Assembly (NCBI RefSeq): GCF_019049285.1
Contig: NZ_JAGMUL010000033.1
Span: 1 to 64,000 of the forward strand
Source: Streptomyces sp. AC550_RSS872
GTDB taxonomy: Bacteria > Actinomycetota > Actinomycetes > Streptomycetales > Streptomycetaceae
DNA: 64,000 bases
Direction: 5' to 3'
Position 1 is the stretch's first letter. Every line of letters begins with the position of its first letter. The notes under the pieces were generated by a model. The model made no database searches and had not been told where the DNA came from. It saw nothing but the letters and a program-made list of their open reading frames with translations. Positions 25,125 to 32,955 of this stretch are shown here, in pieces. Position numbers and translations under genes: made by a program.

Positions 25125-25698
25125 CCGCACGGTGTTTGGCACCCCGCAGGCGGACTTCCGTCGGCAGTGCCGCGAGGCCCGCTGAATTCCGGGCGTGGGC
25201 CAGCGCCTGTGCGGTGAGGTCGTTCAGGGCGGTCCCCGGGTCCACGTGCGGTTGCAGCAGGAGGCGCGCCCGGGCCTCGGGGGCGCCTCGGCGGCCGGTC
25301 AGGTGGACCTGGGCCCGCTGGACGCCCTCCAGGCCCGCGGCCTCGCTCGCCAGGACGCCCTCCAGGGCCCGGCCCCGCAGCAGCGCGCCCTCGCCGTCGC
25401 CGGTGTCGACCAGGACCTCGGTGAGCCGGCGTCGGCGCAGGACCGAGGTCAGCCACCACAGGGCGAGCAGGACCAGGACGGCCAGCACGGCGATCACGGT
25501 CGGCCACCACCAGCCCTCGTCCCGCCAGCGCGTCCGCTCTGCGTCGCTGAGCAGCACGTCGTTCCGGCTGTCGTGGATCCACCAGGACGGGGGGTCCAGC
25601 CCGAGCCCCACGGCCAGCACGGAACCGCCGATCACGAGCAGCACCAGTCCGACGAGCCCGATCAGCACCCGGTTGACCAACCTGAGCACGGCCCTCAC
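25111..25698 (-). CDS. amaP: alkaline-shock membrane anchor protein (AmaP-like)
   Basis: 195 aa. Two transmembrane helices (about 10-32 and 65-85) with a short outside loop rich in Trp, then a basic stretch and a cytoplasmic C-terminal domain (VDTGDGEGALLRGRALEGVL...) of Asp23-like fold. AmaP anchors Asp23 at the membrane in firmicutes. Last gene of the five-gene operon; its GTG overlaps the preceding stop (GTGA). Confidence 0.82.
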   Translation of the reverse strand: MRAVLRLVNRVLIGLVGLVLLVIGGSVLAVGLGLDPPSWWIHDSRNDVLLSDAERTRWRDEGWWWPTVIAVLAVLVLLALWWLTSVLRRRRLTEVLVDTGDGEGALLRGRALEGVLASEAAGLEGVQRAQVHLTGRRGAPEARARLLLQPHVDPGTALNDLTAQALAHARNSAGLAALPTEVRLRGAKHRAERVT

Positions 25699-26375
25699 CC
25701 CTTCCGTCCGAGCCGCCGCACATGCACCGACAGCGAGGGCGGGCGGGACAGCCCCAGGCCCCTGATCGCGTCGGCGAGCGTGGCGTCCAGGTCGGCGCGC
25801 ACCTCGTCCAGTTCACGGAAGTGCGAGACGGCGCGGACGTCGGCACGGCGGCGGCGTACCCGCACCCGTACCGACTGGACGCCGGAGACTTCGACGGCCC
25901 GGTCGCGCAGGACCAGGGCGGCGAGGTCGCGGTGGAGGCCGGCGCGTACGTCGGGGTGGGTGCGGCGCATCGGCAGGACGGAGCGCAGGCCGGGTGTGGT
26001 GGCCAGGGCGAGGAGCCAGAGGCCGAGGACGGCGGCGACGCCCGCGCCGACGAGCACCCAGATGTCGTCGAGGGGGCGCTCGGCGAGTTGGTGGGCCAGT
26101 TCCCGGCGCCAGTACATGGGCGGCCGGCCGGCGCGCACGGCGGCGATGTCGTACAGGAAGAAGCCCGCGCCGAGCGCCAGCACCAGGGCCGTGATCGCGG
26201 CCGGGATGCGGCGTGCCGACCAGAAGCGGCCCTCGCCGCGGCCCTTGTCGTCGACCGGGGGCGGGGGGTCGTAGGCGGCCGCGGACGCCGACTGGTCGAG
26301 AGGGTCGGGTCCGGTCTCCTTCTCCATGACCGGCAGTCGTTGAGTGGTGCCTTCGGAACCCTGGGACTCGCTCAT
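25695..26375 (-). CDS. DUF6286-type membrane protein
   Basis: 226 aa. A polar N-terminus of about 55 residues precedes two transmembrane helices (about 58-78 and 105-127). A basic cytoplasmic C-terminal domain follows (SVRVRVRRRRADVRAVSHFRE ... LSVHVRRLGRKG), consistent with DUF6286 proteins found next to Asp23 genes. Start 26375 overlaps the upstream stop by 4 bases. Function unknown beyond context. Confidence 0.75.
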   Translation of the reverse strand: MSESQGSEGTTQRLPVMEKETGPDPLDQSASAAAYDPPPPVDDKGRGEGRFWSARRIPAAITALVLALGAGFFLYDIAAVRAGRPPMYWRRELAHQLAERPLDDIWVLVGAGVAAVLGLWLLALATTPGLRSVLPMRRTHPDVRAGLHRDLAALVLRDRAVEVSGVQSVRVRVRRRRADVRAVSHFRELDEVRADLDATLADAIRGLGLSRPPSLSVHVRRLGRKG

Positions 26376-26776
26376 CGCGTCCTCCCTGCCGCGCCCTGCC
26401 CGCGCGCCGGGTGCAGCCGCTCCACGTGCACGGCGACCTCCGGCACCTCCATGCCCACCAACGCGCCTACCCGTTCCACGACATGCCGACGCACGGCCCT
26501 GCACCGGGAGCCGATGTCGCAGGGGTAGTCCAGTTCGAGATGGACCCGGACCCGGGCGGCGTCGACGGGCGTCCCGTCCCCGGCCTGGGGCCGGACGACG
26601 ACGTCGGCGTACGGCCGGGCGGCGCCCTCGGGCAGCCCTCCGACCGCCTCGCGCGCGGCCTGTGAGGCGATCTTCGCGACGACCCGGTCGGCGATCCGGG
26701 TCGCCCCGCGCTCACCGGGTGGGACGGCGAACGGCGCTCTGCCGGATTCCGTGGCCCCACCGCTCACCGACGTCAC
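26372..26776 (-). CDS. Asp23/Gls24-like envelope stress protein
   Basis: 134 aa. RIADRVVAKIASQAAREAVGGL resembles the first helix of the Asp23/Gls24 family, followed by beta strands (RVRVHLELDYPCDI) and VERVGALVGMEVPEVAVHVERL. It differs from the other copy at 27025 by a Cys in the strand region. Coupled on both sides by 4-base overlaps. Confidence 0.78.
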   Translation of the reverse strand: MTSVSGGATESGRAPFAVPPGERGATRIADRVVAKIASQAAREAVGGLPEGAARPYADVVVRPQAGDGTPVDAARVRVHLELDYPCDIGSRCRAVRRHVVERVGALVGMEVPEVAVHVERLHPARGQGAAGRTR

Positions 26777-26958
26777 CGCCGCCGTTCGTCACGCTGCCGG
26801 AAGAAGTCACCGAGCTCCCAGTCCCCCTCCAGGAACCGCCCGGCGACGAATCCGACGGCACCCAGGGCCGCCACCAGCAGGAAGGCGCCGAATCCGCCGA
26901 AGTACCCGGCGAATCCCAGTGCCATGCCTGCGATCATGCCGACCACGGCCATGCTCAT
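26773..26958 (-). CDS. small membrane protein of the Asp23 operon
   Basis: 61 aa. Two Gly-rich hydrophobic segments (about 3-20 and 23-43) then an acidic/basic tail (GDWELGDFFRQRDERRR). DUF2273-like in size and position between two Asp23 paralogues. GTGA overlap with the next gene. Confidence 0.7.
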   Translation of the reverse strand: MSMAVVGMIAGMALGFAGYFGGFGAFLLVAALGAVGFVAGRFLEGDWELGDFFRQRDERRR

Positions 26959-27024
26959 GATGCGCTCCTCAGCTCATCGCTCCCTGGTAACTCCCGGCCA
27001 CTGCGTCGTCCAGCCGCCGACGCG

Positions 27025-27504
27025 TCACTGGATCCGGCGCTCCGGTTCCTCTTCCTCTTCCTCCGGCAGCTTCACATCACTCACCGCGATGTTGACCTCG
27101 ACGACTTCGAGGCCGGCCATCCGCTCGACGGCGGTGATCACGTTCTCGCGCACATCCCGGGCCACGTCGGCGATGGACACGCCGTACTCGACGACGATCT
27201 CCAGATCGAGCGCGGCCTGTACCTCGCCGACCTCGGCCTTCACCCCGCGCGTCACCGACTTCGTCGTCCCGCCCGGCACCCGGTCGCGCACGGCCCCGAA
27301 GGTCCGCGAGATTCCGCTGCCCATGGCGTGCACGCCGTCCACATCGCGTGCGGCCATCCCGGCGATCTTCTCCACCACGCCGTCCGCGATGGTCGTCCGG
27401 CCCCTGGCGCCGGGGTCTCCCCCGCCGCGCTTGGTGACCTGGGTCCTGCGTGGGGTGGCGGCCTCGGCCTCCGTCCCCCGGTTCTGGTCCGTCGTCTCAG
27501 TCAT
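27025..27504 (-). CDS. Asp23/Gls24 family envelope stress response protein
   Basis: 159 aa. The family core TTIADGVVEKIAGMAARDVDGVHAMG, VEYGVSIADVARDVRENVITAVERMAGL and VVEVNIAVSDVKLPEEEEEEP covers residues 35-157; the N-terminus is polar and disordered-looking. It is first gene of the leftward operon and is divergent from the P10-family gene (87-base gap). In firmicutes Asp23 is a cell-wall stress protein; the same role in Streptomyces is inferred. Confidence 0.88.
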   Translation of the reverse strand: MTETTDQNRGTEAEAATPRRTQVTKRGGGDPGARGRTTIADGVVEKIAGMAARDVDGVHAMGSGISRTFGAVRDRVPGGTTKSVTRGVKAEVGEVQAALDLEIVVEYGVSIADVARDVRENVITAVERMAGLEVVEVNIAVSDVKLPEEEEEEPERRIQ

Positions 27505-27591
27505 GGCCGTTCGTCCTTTTCGGTTGCGGTCCCTCGACCACCGTAAGCACGCTTGCGCGATTGCGCCCCAGGGATGCGGCAGGCTGGAGGA

Positions 27592-28314
27592 ATGACGACG
27601 GCGGACCGATGGACGCAGGCAGTGCGGCAGCAGCTGGGGCTCGGCAGGCTGCTGCCTTTGGGCGGCGCGCGCGACGGCGCGTGGATCTCCGAGAGGGCGG
27701 CCGAGGCGGCGCTGCGGCGCGCGGCCGAGAACATGGCCGGGGTACGGCTGGACGGGCTCCGGATCGCCCTCGCCGACCCGGAGGAGACGTACGAGGCCGC
27801 CGTACCGCCTCCGCCGAGCGCCCTGCCTCCGGGGCCGCTGCGGGTGACGGGGGACTTCGCGGCGACGGCGGCCGAGGCACTGCCGGTGACGGCGGACCGG
27901 CTACGGGGGCTGCTGGCCGCCACGGCCACGGACCGCCTGGGCCTGACGGTGACCGAGGTGGACCTGCGGGTGACGGCCCTGCTCGACGAGGACGCCGAGC
28001 CCGCTTCCGTACGGCAGCCGGAGCCGACGCGGGCCGCCGAGCCCGGGAACCCCGACGAGGAGCGCGTCGCCGCCGTGACCCTGGCGGTGCCGGGGGTGGC
28101 CCGGCTGACGGGCGTCCTGGGCGGGGCGAGCCGCGCGGTGCACATCGAGGAACGGCAGGACGGGACGGCCCTGCCGCGCCGGCACGTGCGCGTGGAGCTC
28201 GCGGTGAGCGCGGACCACCGGGCCGTGGAGGTGGCCCGGGAGGTCCGTAAGAGGGTGCACGAGGCGCTGGTCGGTCACCCGACGGTGGCCGTGCTGGTCA
28301 CGGCCGTCGGTTGA
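27592..28314 (+). CDS. conserved protein, nucleopolyhedrovirus-P10-named family
   Basis: 240 aa. MTTADRWTQAVRQQLGLGRLLPLG is recognisable from Streptomyces proteins carrying this odd automatic family name. No membrane helix. Two alpha/beta repeats are visible (residues ~40-135 and ~158-240), the second with VTLAVPGVARLTGVLGG and VAREVRKRVHEALVGHPTVAVLV, echoing the Asp23 fold. The GGAGG site touches the ATG at 27592. Divergent from the Asp23 operon, so likely part of the same system. Confidence 0.7.
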   Translation: MTTADRWTQAVRQQLGLGRLLPLGGARDGAWISERAAEAALRRAAENMAGVRLDGLRIALADPEETYEAAVPPPPSALPPGPLRVTGDFAATAAEALPVTADRLRGLLAATATDRLGLTVTEVDLRVTALLDEDAEPASVRQPEPTRAAEPGNPDEERVAAVTLAVPGVARLTGVLGGASRAVHIEERQDGTALPRRHVRVELAVSADHRAVEVAREVRKRVHEALVGHPTVAVLVTAVG

Positions 28315-28326
28315 TCGGCGCGGCGG

Positions 28327-29130
28327 CTATTCGCCGAGGCCTGCCAGGTCCCGCAGCCGGCGCGCCTGCGCGGCCCGCTCGGCACCGCGCTGCTCGTCGT
28401 AGGTGCGGTCCACGGCACCACGAAGCAGCGCCTTGGTCTCGATCACCGCGTCCCGCGGCGCGGCCACGATCGCGCCGGCCAGATCCCGTACGGCGTCGTC
28501 GAGTTGGTCGACGGGCACCGCGAGGTTGGCCAGCCCGCTGCTGACGGCCTCCTCGGCCGCCACGAAGCGGCCCGTGACGCAGATCTCCAGCGCACGGCCG
28601 TATCCGACCAGCCCAACCAGCGGGTGGGTACCCGTCAGGTCCGGCACCAGCCCGAGGCTGGTCTCGCGCATGGCGAACTGCACGTCGTCCGCGACGACGC
28701 GCACGTCACAGGCGAGCGCGAGCTGGAAGCCCGCGCCGATGGCATACCCCTGTACGGCGGCGATGGACACGACGTCGTTGCGCCGCCACCAGGTGAAGCC
28801 CTCCTGGAACTCGGCGATGGCAGCGTCGAGTTCACCGTCGCTGCTGCGCGCCAGCTCGATGAACGAGGGCTCGCCCTCGATCCCGTCGGGCGTGAACATC
28901 TGCCGGTCGAGGCCGGCGGAGAAGGACTGGCCCTCACCGCGCAGCACGACGACCCGCACGCTGCCCGGCACGGCGCGCCCGGCCTCGGCGAGCGTCCGCC
29001 ACATGGCGGGGCTCTGTGCGTTGCGCTTGGCCGGGTTGGTCAGCGTCACCGTGGCGATGGCGCCGTCGACGACGAGCCGTACGCCGTTCTTGTCGAGCAG
29101 AGGTGCGTGTTCCTGGTCGGTCGAAGCCAT
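28327..29130 (-). CDS. enoyl-CoA hydratase/isomerase family protein
   Basis: 267 aa. Crotonase fold: oxyanion-hole segments RGEGQSFSAGLDRQ and AVQGYAIGAGFQLALACD, then AMRETSLGLVPDLTGTHPL. A Glu in the RETSLGL block is in the position of a catalytic acid. Likely fatty-acid or acyl-CoA degradation. ATG 29130 (MASTDQEHAP) is chosen; the frame stays open to 29178. Confidence 0.9.
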   Translation of the reverse strand: MASTDQEHAPLLDKNGVRLVVDGAIATVTLTNPAKRNAQSPAMWRTLAEAGRAVPGSVRVVVLRGEGQSFSAGLDRQMFTPDGIEGEPSFIELARSSDGELDAAIAEFQEGFTWWRRNDVVSIAAVQGYAIGAGFQLALACDVRVVADDVQFAMRETSLGLVPDLTGTHPLVGLVGYGRALEICVTGRFVAAEEAVSSGLANLAVPVDQLDDAVRDLAGAIVAAPRDAVIETKALLRGAVDRTYDEQRGAERAAQARRLRDLAGLGE

Positions 29131-29199
29131 GGGGCGCCTCCGATGAGTGCGGTCATCATGGGATGCCCGGCAGGGCACCCCCTAAGTGACTGCACAGTA

Positions 29200-29233
29200 A
29201 CCACCCGGTCGATCAGCCGACCGACCGGGTGGT
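29200..29233 (-). terminator. 12-bp hairpin after the small HTH gene
   Basis: ACCACCCGGTCG (29200-29211) pairs exactly with CGACCGGGTGGT (29222-29233). It sits 30 bases past the HTH gene stop and 70 bases before the hydratase start, in the right place to end the HTH transcript. Confidence 0.65.
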
Positions 29234-29262
29234 CACCATCGAAGCCGATGGGCCGCCCGCGA

Positions 29263-29481
29263 TCAGCCTGCGGCCTTCTTGCCTCGTGTCGCGCCACCAC
29301 GCCCACGAAGCGTGACGCCCGACTCGCTGAGCATCCGGTGAACGAAGCCATACGAGCGGCCGGTTTCCTCGGCCAGCGCCCGAATGCTCGCACCGGAGTC
29401 GTACTTCTTCTTCAGGTCTGCCGCGAGCTTGTCGCGCGCGGCGCCGGTTACCCGGCTGCCCTTCTTCAGAGTCTCGGCCAC
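29263..29481 (-). CDS. small helix-turn-helix protein
   Basis: 72 aa, rich in Lys/Arg. SGASIRALAEETGRSYGFVHRMLSES (about 34-59) is a clear helix-turn-helix of resolvase/MarR-like type, flanked by a basic start (KKGSRVTGAARDKLAADLKKKY) and a GRGGATRGKK tail. GTG start behind GAGGAGG. It resembles small conserved Streptomyces HTH proteins; target unknown. Confidence 0.8.
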   Translation of the reverse strand: MAETLKKGSRVTGAARDKLAADLKKKYDSGASIRALAEETGRSYGFVHRMLSESGVTLRGRGGATRGKKAAG

Positions 29482-29685
29482 CCGTGCCTCCTCATGGGAA
29501 GTGCGCTCTGGTCTCCTCATGATCACCCCTCCGGGCCTTCATGGCCACCCATTCGGCAAGGTCCGTGAGACAAGGTTTTGACGACAGGAGCACATCCCCA
29601 CAAGGGGAATCCAGGATTCCGCAGAGAGTTGTCCGTACGGCCGAACGGGTTCTTTCAAGAAGCCCCAGGTCAGAGCAGGACGACG

Positions 29686-29794
29686 GCCGAGCCCTTGTCG
29701 ATAAAGGACTCGGCCGCGAATTCGATGTAGCACACACCTCGGTACGAGGAGATCTCACACAGATGATGGATCACGGATGGGCCGAATGATCCAT
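29686..29794. promoter_or_regulatory. two hairpins in a gene-free gap
   Basis: The 335-base gap 29482-29816 has no convincing gene. It carries GCCGAG/CTCGGC plus an inner CCTT/AAGG stem (29686-29714), and ATGGATCA (29766-29773) / TGATCCAT (29787-29794), followed closely by TGATCA. Composition is less GC-rich than the flanks. The second stem ends 23 bases before the ABC-F stop codon and may end that transcript. Confidence 0.4.
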
Positions 29795-29816
29795 AGCCCG
29801 GTGATCACGCATTCGA

Positions 29817-31415
29817 TCAAGCCAGGGCGACGAGATCCGCGTAATCCGCGCCCCACAGGTCCTCGACGCCGTCCGGCAGCAGAATGATCCGCTCCGGCTG
29901 GAGCGCCTCGACGGCGCCCTCGTCGTGGGTGACGAGCACGACCGCGCCCTTGTAGGTGCGCAGCGCGCTGAGGATCTCCTCGCGGCTGGCCGGGTCGAGG
30001 TTGTTGGTCGGCTCGTCGAGGAGCAGGACGTTCGCCGAGGACACCACGAGGGTGGCGAGGGCGAGGCGGGTCTTCTCGCCGCCGGAGAGGACACCGGCGG
30101 GCTTGTCGACGTCGTCGCCGGAGAACAGGAACGAACCGAGCACCTTGCGGACCTCGACGAGATCCATGTCGGGGGCCGACGAGCGCATGTTCTCCAGGAC
30201 CGTGCGGTCGGGGTCCAGGGTCTCGTGCTCCTGGGCGTAGTAGCCGATTTTGAGGCCGTGGCCGGGGACGACGGCGCCCGTGTCGGGCTGTTCGGCGCCG
30301 GCCAGGAGCCGCAACAGGGTGGTCTTGCCCGCGCCGTTGAGGCCGAGGATGACGACCCGGGAGCCCTTGTCGACGGCCAGGTCGACGTCGGTGAAGATCT
30401 CCAGGGAGCCGTAGGACTTCGACAGGCCCTCGGCGGTCAGCGGGGTCTTGCCACAGGGCGCGGGCTCCGGGAAGCGGAGCTTGGCGACCTTGTCGGAGAC
30501 CCGGACCGCCTCGAGTCCGGCGAGCAGCCGGTCGGCGCGCTTGGCCATGTTCTGCGCGGCGACCGTCTTGGTGGCCTTGGCGCGCATCTTGTCGGCCTGC
30601 GAATGCAGAGCGGCGGCCTTCTTCTCGGCGTTCTGCCGCTCGCGCTTGCGGCGCTTCTCGTCGGCCTCGCGCTGCTGCTGGTAGAGCTTCCAGCCCATGT
30701 TGTAGACGTCGATCTGGGCGCGGTTGGCGTCCAGGTAGAACACCTTGTTGACGACCGTCTCGACCAGGTCGACGTCGTGGGAGATCACGATGAAGCCGCC
30801 GCGGTAGGTCTTGAGGTAGTCGCGCAGCCAGACGATCGAGTCGGCGTCGAGGTGGTTGGTCGGCTCGTCGAGCAGGAGGGTGTCCGCGTCCGAGAACAGG
30901 ATGCGGGCGAGCTCGATACGGCGGCGCTGACCACCGGAGAGCGTGTGCAGGGGCTGGCCGAGCACGCGGTCGGGCAGGTTCAGCGCGGCGGCGATGGTGG
31001 CCGCCTCGGCCTCGGCGGCGTACCCGCCCTTGGTGAGGAACTCCGTCTCCTGGCGCTCGTACTGCCTCAGGGCCTTCTCACGGGTCGCGCCCTGGCCGAC
31101 CGCGATGCGCTGTTCGTTCTCCCGCATCTTGCGGATCAGTACGTCCAGGCCGCGCGCGGACAGGACGCGGTCGCGGGCGAGGATGTCGAGGTCGCCGGTG
31201 CGGGGGTCCTGCGGGAGGTAGCCGACCTCGCCGGAGCGGGTGATGGTGCCGCCGGCGGGGATGCCCTCGCCGGCGAGGCACTTGGTGAGGGTCGTCTTGC
31301 CGGCGCCGTTGCGGCCGACGAGGCCGATGCGGTCACCCTTGGCGACGCGGAAGGTCGCGGACTCGATGAGGACGCGCGCACCGGCGCGCAGCTCGATACC
31401 GGAGGCGGAGATCAC
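29817..31415 (-). CDS. ABC-F family ATP-binding protein
   Basis: 532 aa, two ABC domains without membrane segments. Domain 1: GRNGAGKTT, LSGGQRRR, LLLDEPTNHLD. Domain 2: GLNGAGKTT, LSGGEKTR, LLLDEPTNNLD. The linker of ~80 residues is highly charged and helical (YQQQREADEKRRKRERQNAEK), as in ABC-F ribosome-associated factors. GTG start at 31415 gives the family's MISASGIELRAG beginning. Whether it is a translation factor or antibiotic-protection protein cannot be told. Confidence 0.92.
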   Translation of the reverse strand: MISASGIELRAGARVLIESATFRVAKGDRIGLVGRNGAGKTTLTKCLAGEGIPAGGTITRSGEVGYLPQDPRTGDLDILARDRVLSARGLDVLIRKMRENEQRIAVGQGATREKALRQYERQETEFLTKGGYAAEAEAATIAAALNLPDRVLGQPLHTLSGGQRRRIELARILFSDADTLLLDEPTNHLDADSIVWLRDYLKTYRGGFIVISHDVDLVETVVNKVFYLDANRAQIDVYNMGWKLYQQQREADEKRRKRERQNAEKKAAALHSQADKMRAKATKTVAAQNMAKRADRLLAGLEAVRVSDKVAKLRFPEPAPCGKTPLTAEGLSKSYGSLEIFTDVDLAVDKGSRVVILGLNGAGKTTLLRLLAGAEQPDTGAVVPGHGLKIGYYAQEHETLDPDRTVLENMRSSAPDMDLVEVRKVLGSFLFSGDDVDKPAGVLSGGEKTRLALATLVVSSANVLLLDEPTNNLDPASREEILSALRTYKGAVVLVTHDEGAVEALQPERIILLPDGVEDLWGADYADLVALA

Positions 31416-31507
31416 GGACAGACTCCAGGGCGGGGGTAGGTGGCGGGATGGGCGGCTGAGGACGTTCCCGCCGTCTAATGCGCGAGGAGAATGGCCATGG
31501 GGCCAGT

Positions 31508-32233
31508 CTAACGGGGCTGTGCAAGCACTTTTTCTGGGTCCGGGTGTTCGACCCGGGGTCTGCCGCGTCCTCGGCCGTCCTTGTCGCGGACCTCGTTGCC
31601 GAGCGGTCGGCGGTGCGGGGCGATCCGTCCCAGGTCGTCCAGGGCGATGAGCTGGGCGGTCCAGGCCGCGTGGCGGCATGGCTGGGCGACGATGAGCGTC
31701 TTGGCGTGATGTACGGCACGTTCGGGCCGGAAGGCGCAGCCGTCGCGCGCGGGCAGCACCCAGCGCAGATCACCGTCGGCGATGCGGTACGCGGCGATCC
31801 GGTGCGGGGTGACGACGGCCAGCATGCCGCGGCCCAAGGGGCGCAGGACGCCGGTTCCGCCGTGGGTCGGCAGCCAGTCGCCCGGGGCGGGCAGGGCGCG
31901 GTGCCAGCGGACGGTCCGACCGTCGGTGCCGGTGACCAGGCCGTCGTCCCAGAGCGTGATGACGTCCCCGCGCACGTGCAGCGAGGTGAGGGGGCGCCGG
32001 CCTTCGCGGGTGTAGCGCCAGCGCAGGGCGCCGGTGCGGGGGTCGTGGGCCCACAGAGCGGTGTCCCGGGTGCGGAGCCGCGGGGTGGCCTGCACCACGC
32101 GCGCGGGGGCGGCGCGGGGGACGGTGAGGTGGTCGCCGTAGGGGGTGGGGCGGGCTTGGTGGGCGACTGCCAGGAGCGGGATCACGACGAGGAGGGCGAG
32201 CACCGGCGCCGGAAGCCGGGAGCGGATCGCCAC
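31508..32233 (-). CDS. PQQ-like beta-propeller repeat protein, exported
   Basis: 241 aa. An N-terminal signal/anchor (residues 8-24, PVLALLVVIPLLAVAHQA) is followed by beta-propeller-like blades: TALWAHDPRTGALRWRYTREG, DGLVTGTDGRTVRWHRAL, RIAAYRIADGDLRWVLPARDG. The last part has paired Cys. GTG at 32233 has a GAGGGG site; the long upstream extension of the frame is rejected. Binding partner unknown. Confidence 0.75.
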   Translation of the reverse strand: MAIRSRLPAPVLALLVVIPLLAVAHQARPTPYGDHLTVPRAAPARVVQATPRLRTRDTALWAHDPRTGALRWRYTREGRRPLTSLHVRGDVITLWDDGLVTGTDGRTVRWHRALPAPGDWLPTHGGTGVLRPLGRGMLAVVTPHRIAAYRIADGDLRWVLPARDGCAFRPERAVHHAKTLIVAQPCRHAAWTAQLIALDDLGRIAPHRRPLGNEVRDKDGRGRGRPRVEHPDPEKVLAQPR

Positions 32234-32507
32234 CTTGCCCCCTCGGAACCCGTCTCCGGGCCCTCCGGCCCTCACCCAGGCGATCCGCTTCCCGCGGATC
32301 CGGCGCAGAGCGTAGCCACGCACGAGGCGGCCGGCGGGGCATCTCGTGACGACACGTCGGGCGGGCCGGGGGCCTGTCCCTCGTTCGGCCGCTGCCGGGG
32401 CCCGGCACGACCGGCCGATGTCAGTGGTCGCTGCAAGACTGGGCATCGGGTGGAACTCCCGGCCGGTGGCGGCGAGGGAGCACATGCGTCACAAGGGAGT
32501 GATCGGC

Positions 32508-32924
32508 ATGGCAGGTACGAGCGGTGGGCGTCCGAGCGTCTATCCCACGCTGCTCTACGCGGACGCGAAAGCCGCGATCAAGCAGCTCACGGAGGCCTTC
32601 GGGTTCACGGCGCTGGCGGTGCACGAGGGCGAGGACGGCTCGGTGGGCCATGCCGAGCTGGCGCAGGGGAACGGCGCGGTGATGCTCGGCTCCAAGGGCA
32701 CCGGCAGCGCCTTCGACAAGGTGATGAAGGACGCGGGCACGACCGGGGTGTACGTCGTCGTGGAGGACGTCGACGCACACCACCGGCGGGCCGTGGAGCA
32801 GGGCGCGGAGATCCTGATGCCCCCGACGGACCAGGACTACGGCTCGCGGGACTACATGGCCCGGGACCTCGAGGGCAATGTGTGGAGCTTCGGCACGTAC
32901 ACCCCCGACATGGACCCGAGATAG
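32508..32924 (+). CDS. VOC/glyoxalase-superfamily protein
   Basis: 138 aa. Two beta-alpha-beta-beta-beta modules: YPTLLYADAKAAIKQLTEAFGF and VYVVVEDVDAHHRRAVEQGAEIL, ending DYMARDLEGNVWSFGTY, the usual glyoxalase/bleomycin-resistance C-terminus. Metal ligands are not fully obvious. ATG 32508 has AAGGGAG at proper distance; ATG 32484 is an alternative. Divergent from the propeller protein. Confidence 0.85.
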   Translation: MAGTSGGRPSVYPTLLYADAKAAIKQLTEAFGFTALAVHEGEDGSVGHAELAQGNGAVMLGSKGTGSAFDKVMKDAGTTGVYVVVEDVDAHHRRAVEQGAEILMPPTDQDYGSRDYMARDLEGNVWSFGTYTPDMDPR

Positions 32925-32955
32925 CGGGCTGAGCGCCGGCCACGCCGCGTCCCGC

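Noticed and set aside
29492..29789. Overlapping short ORFs on both strands in the gap
   Set aside because: No ribosome sites, no protein-like composition, hairpins run through them.
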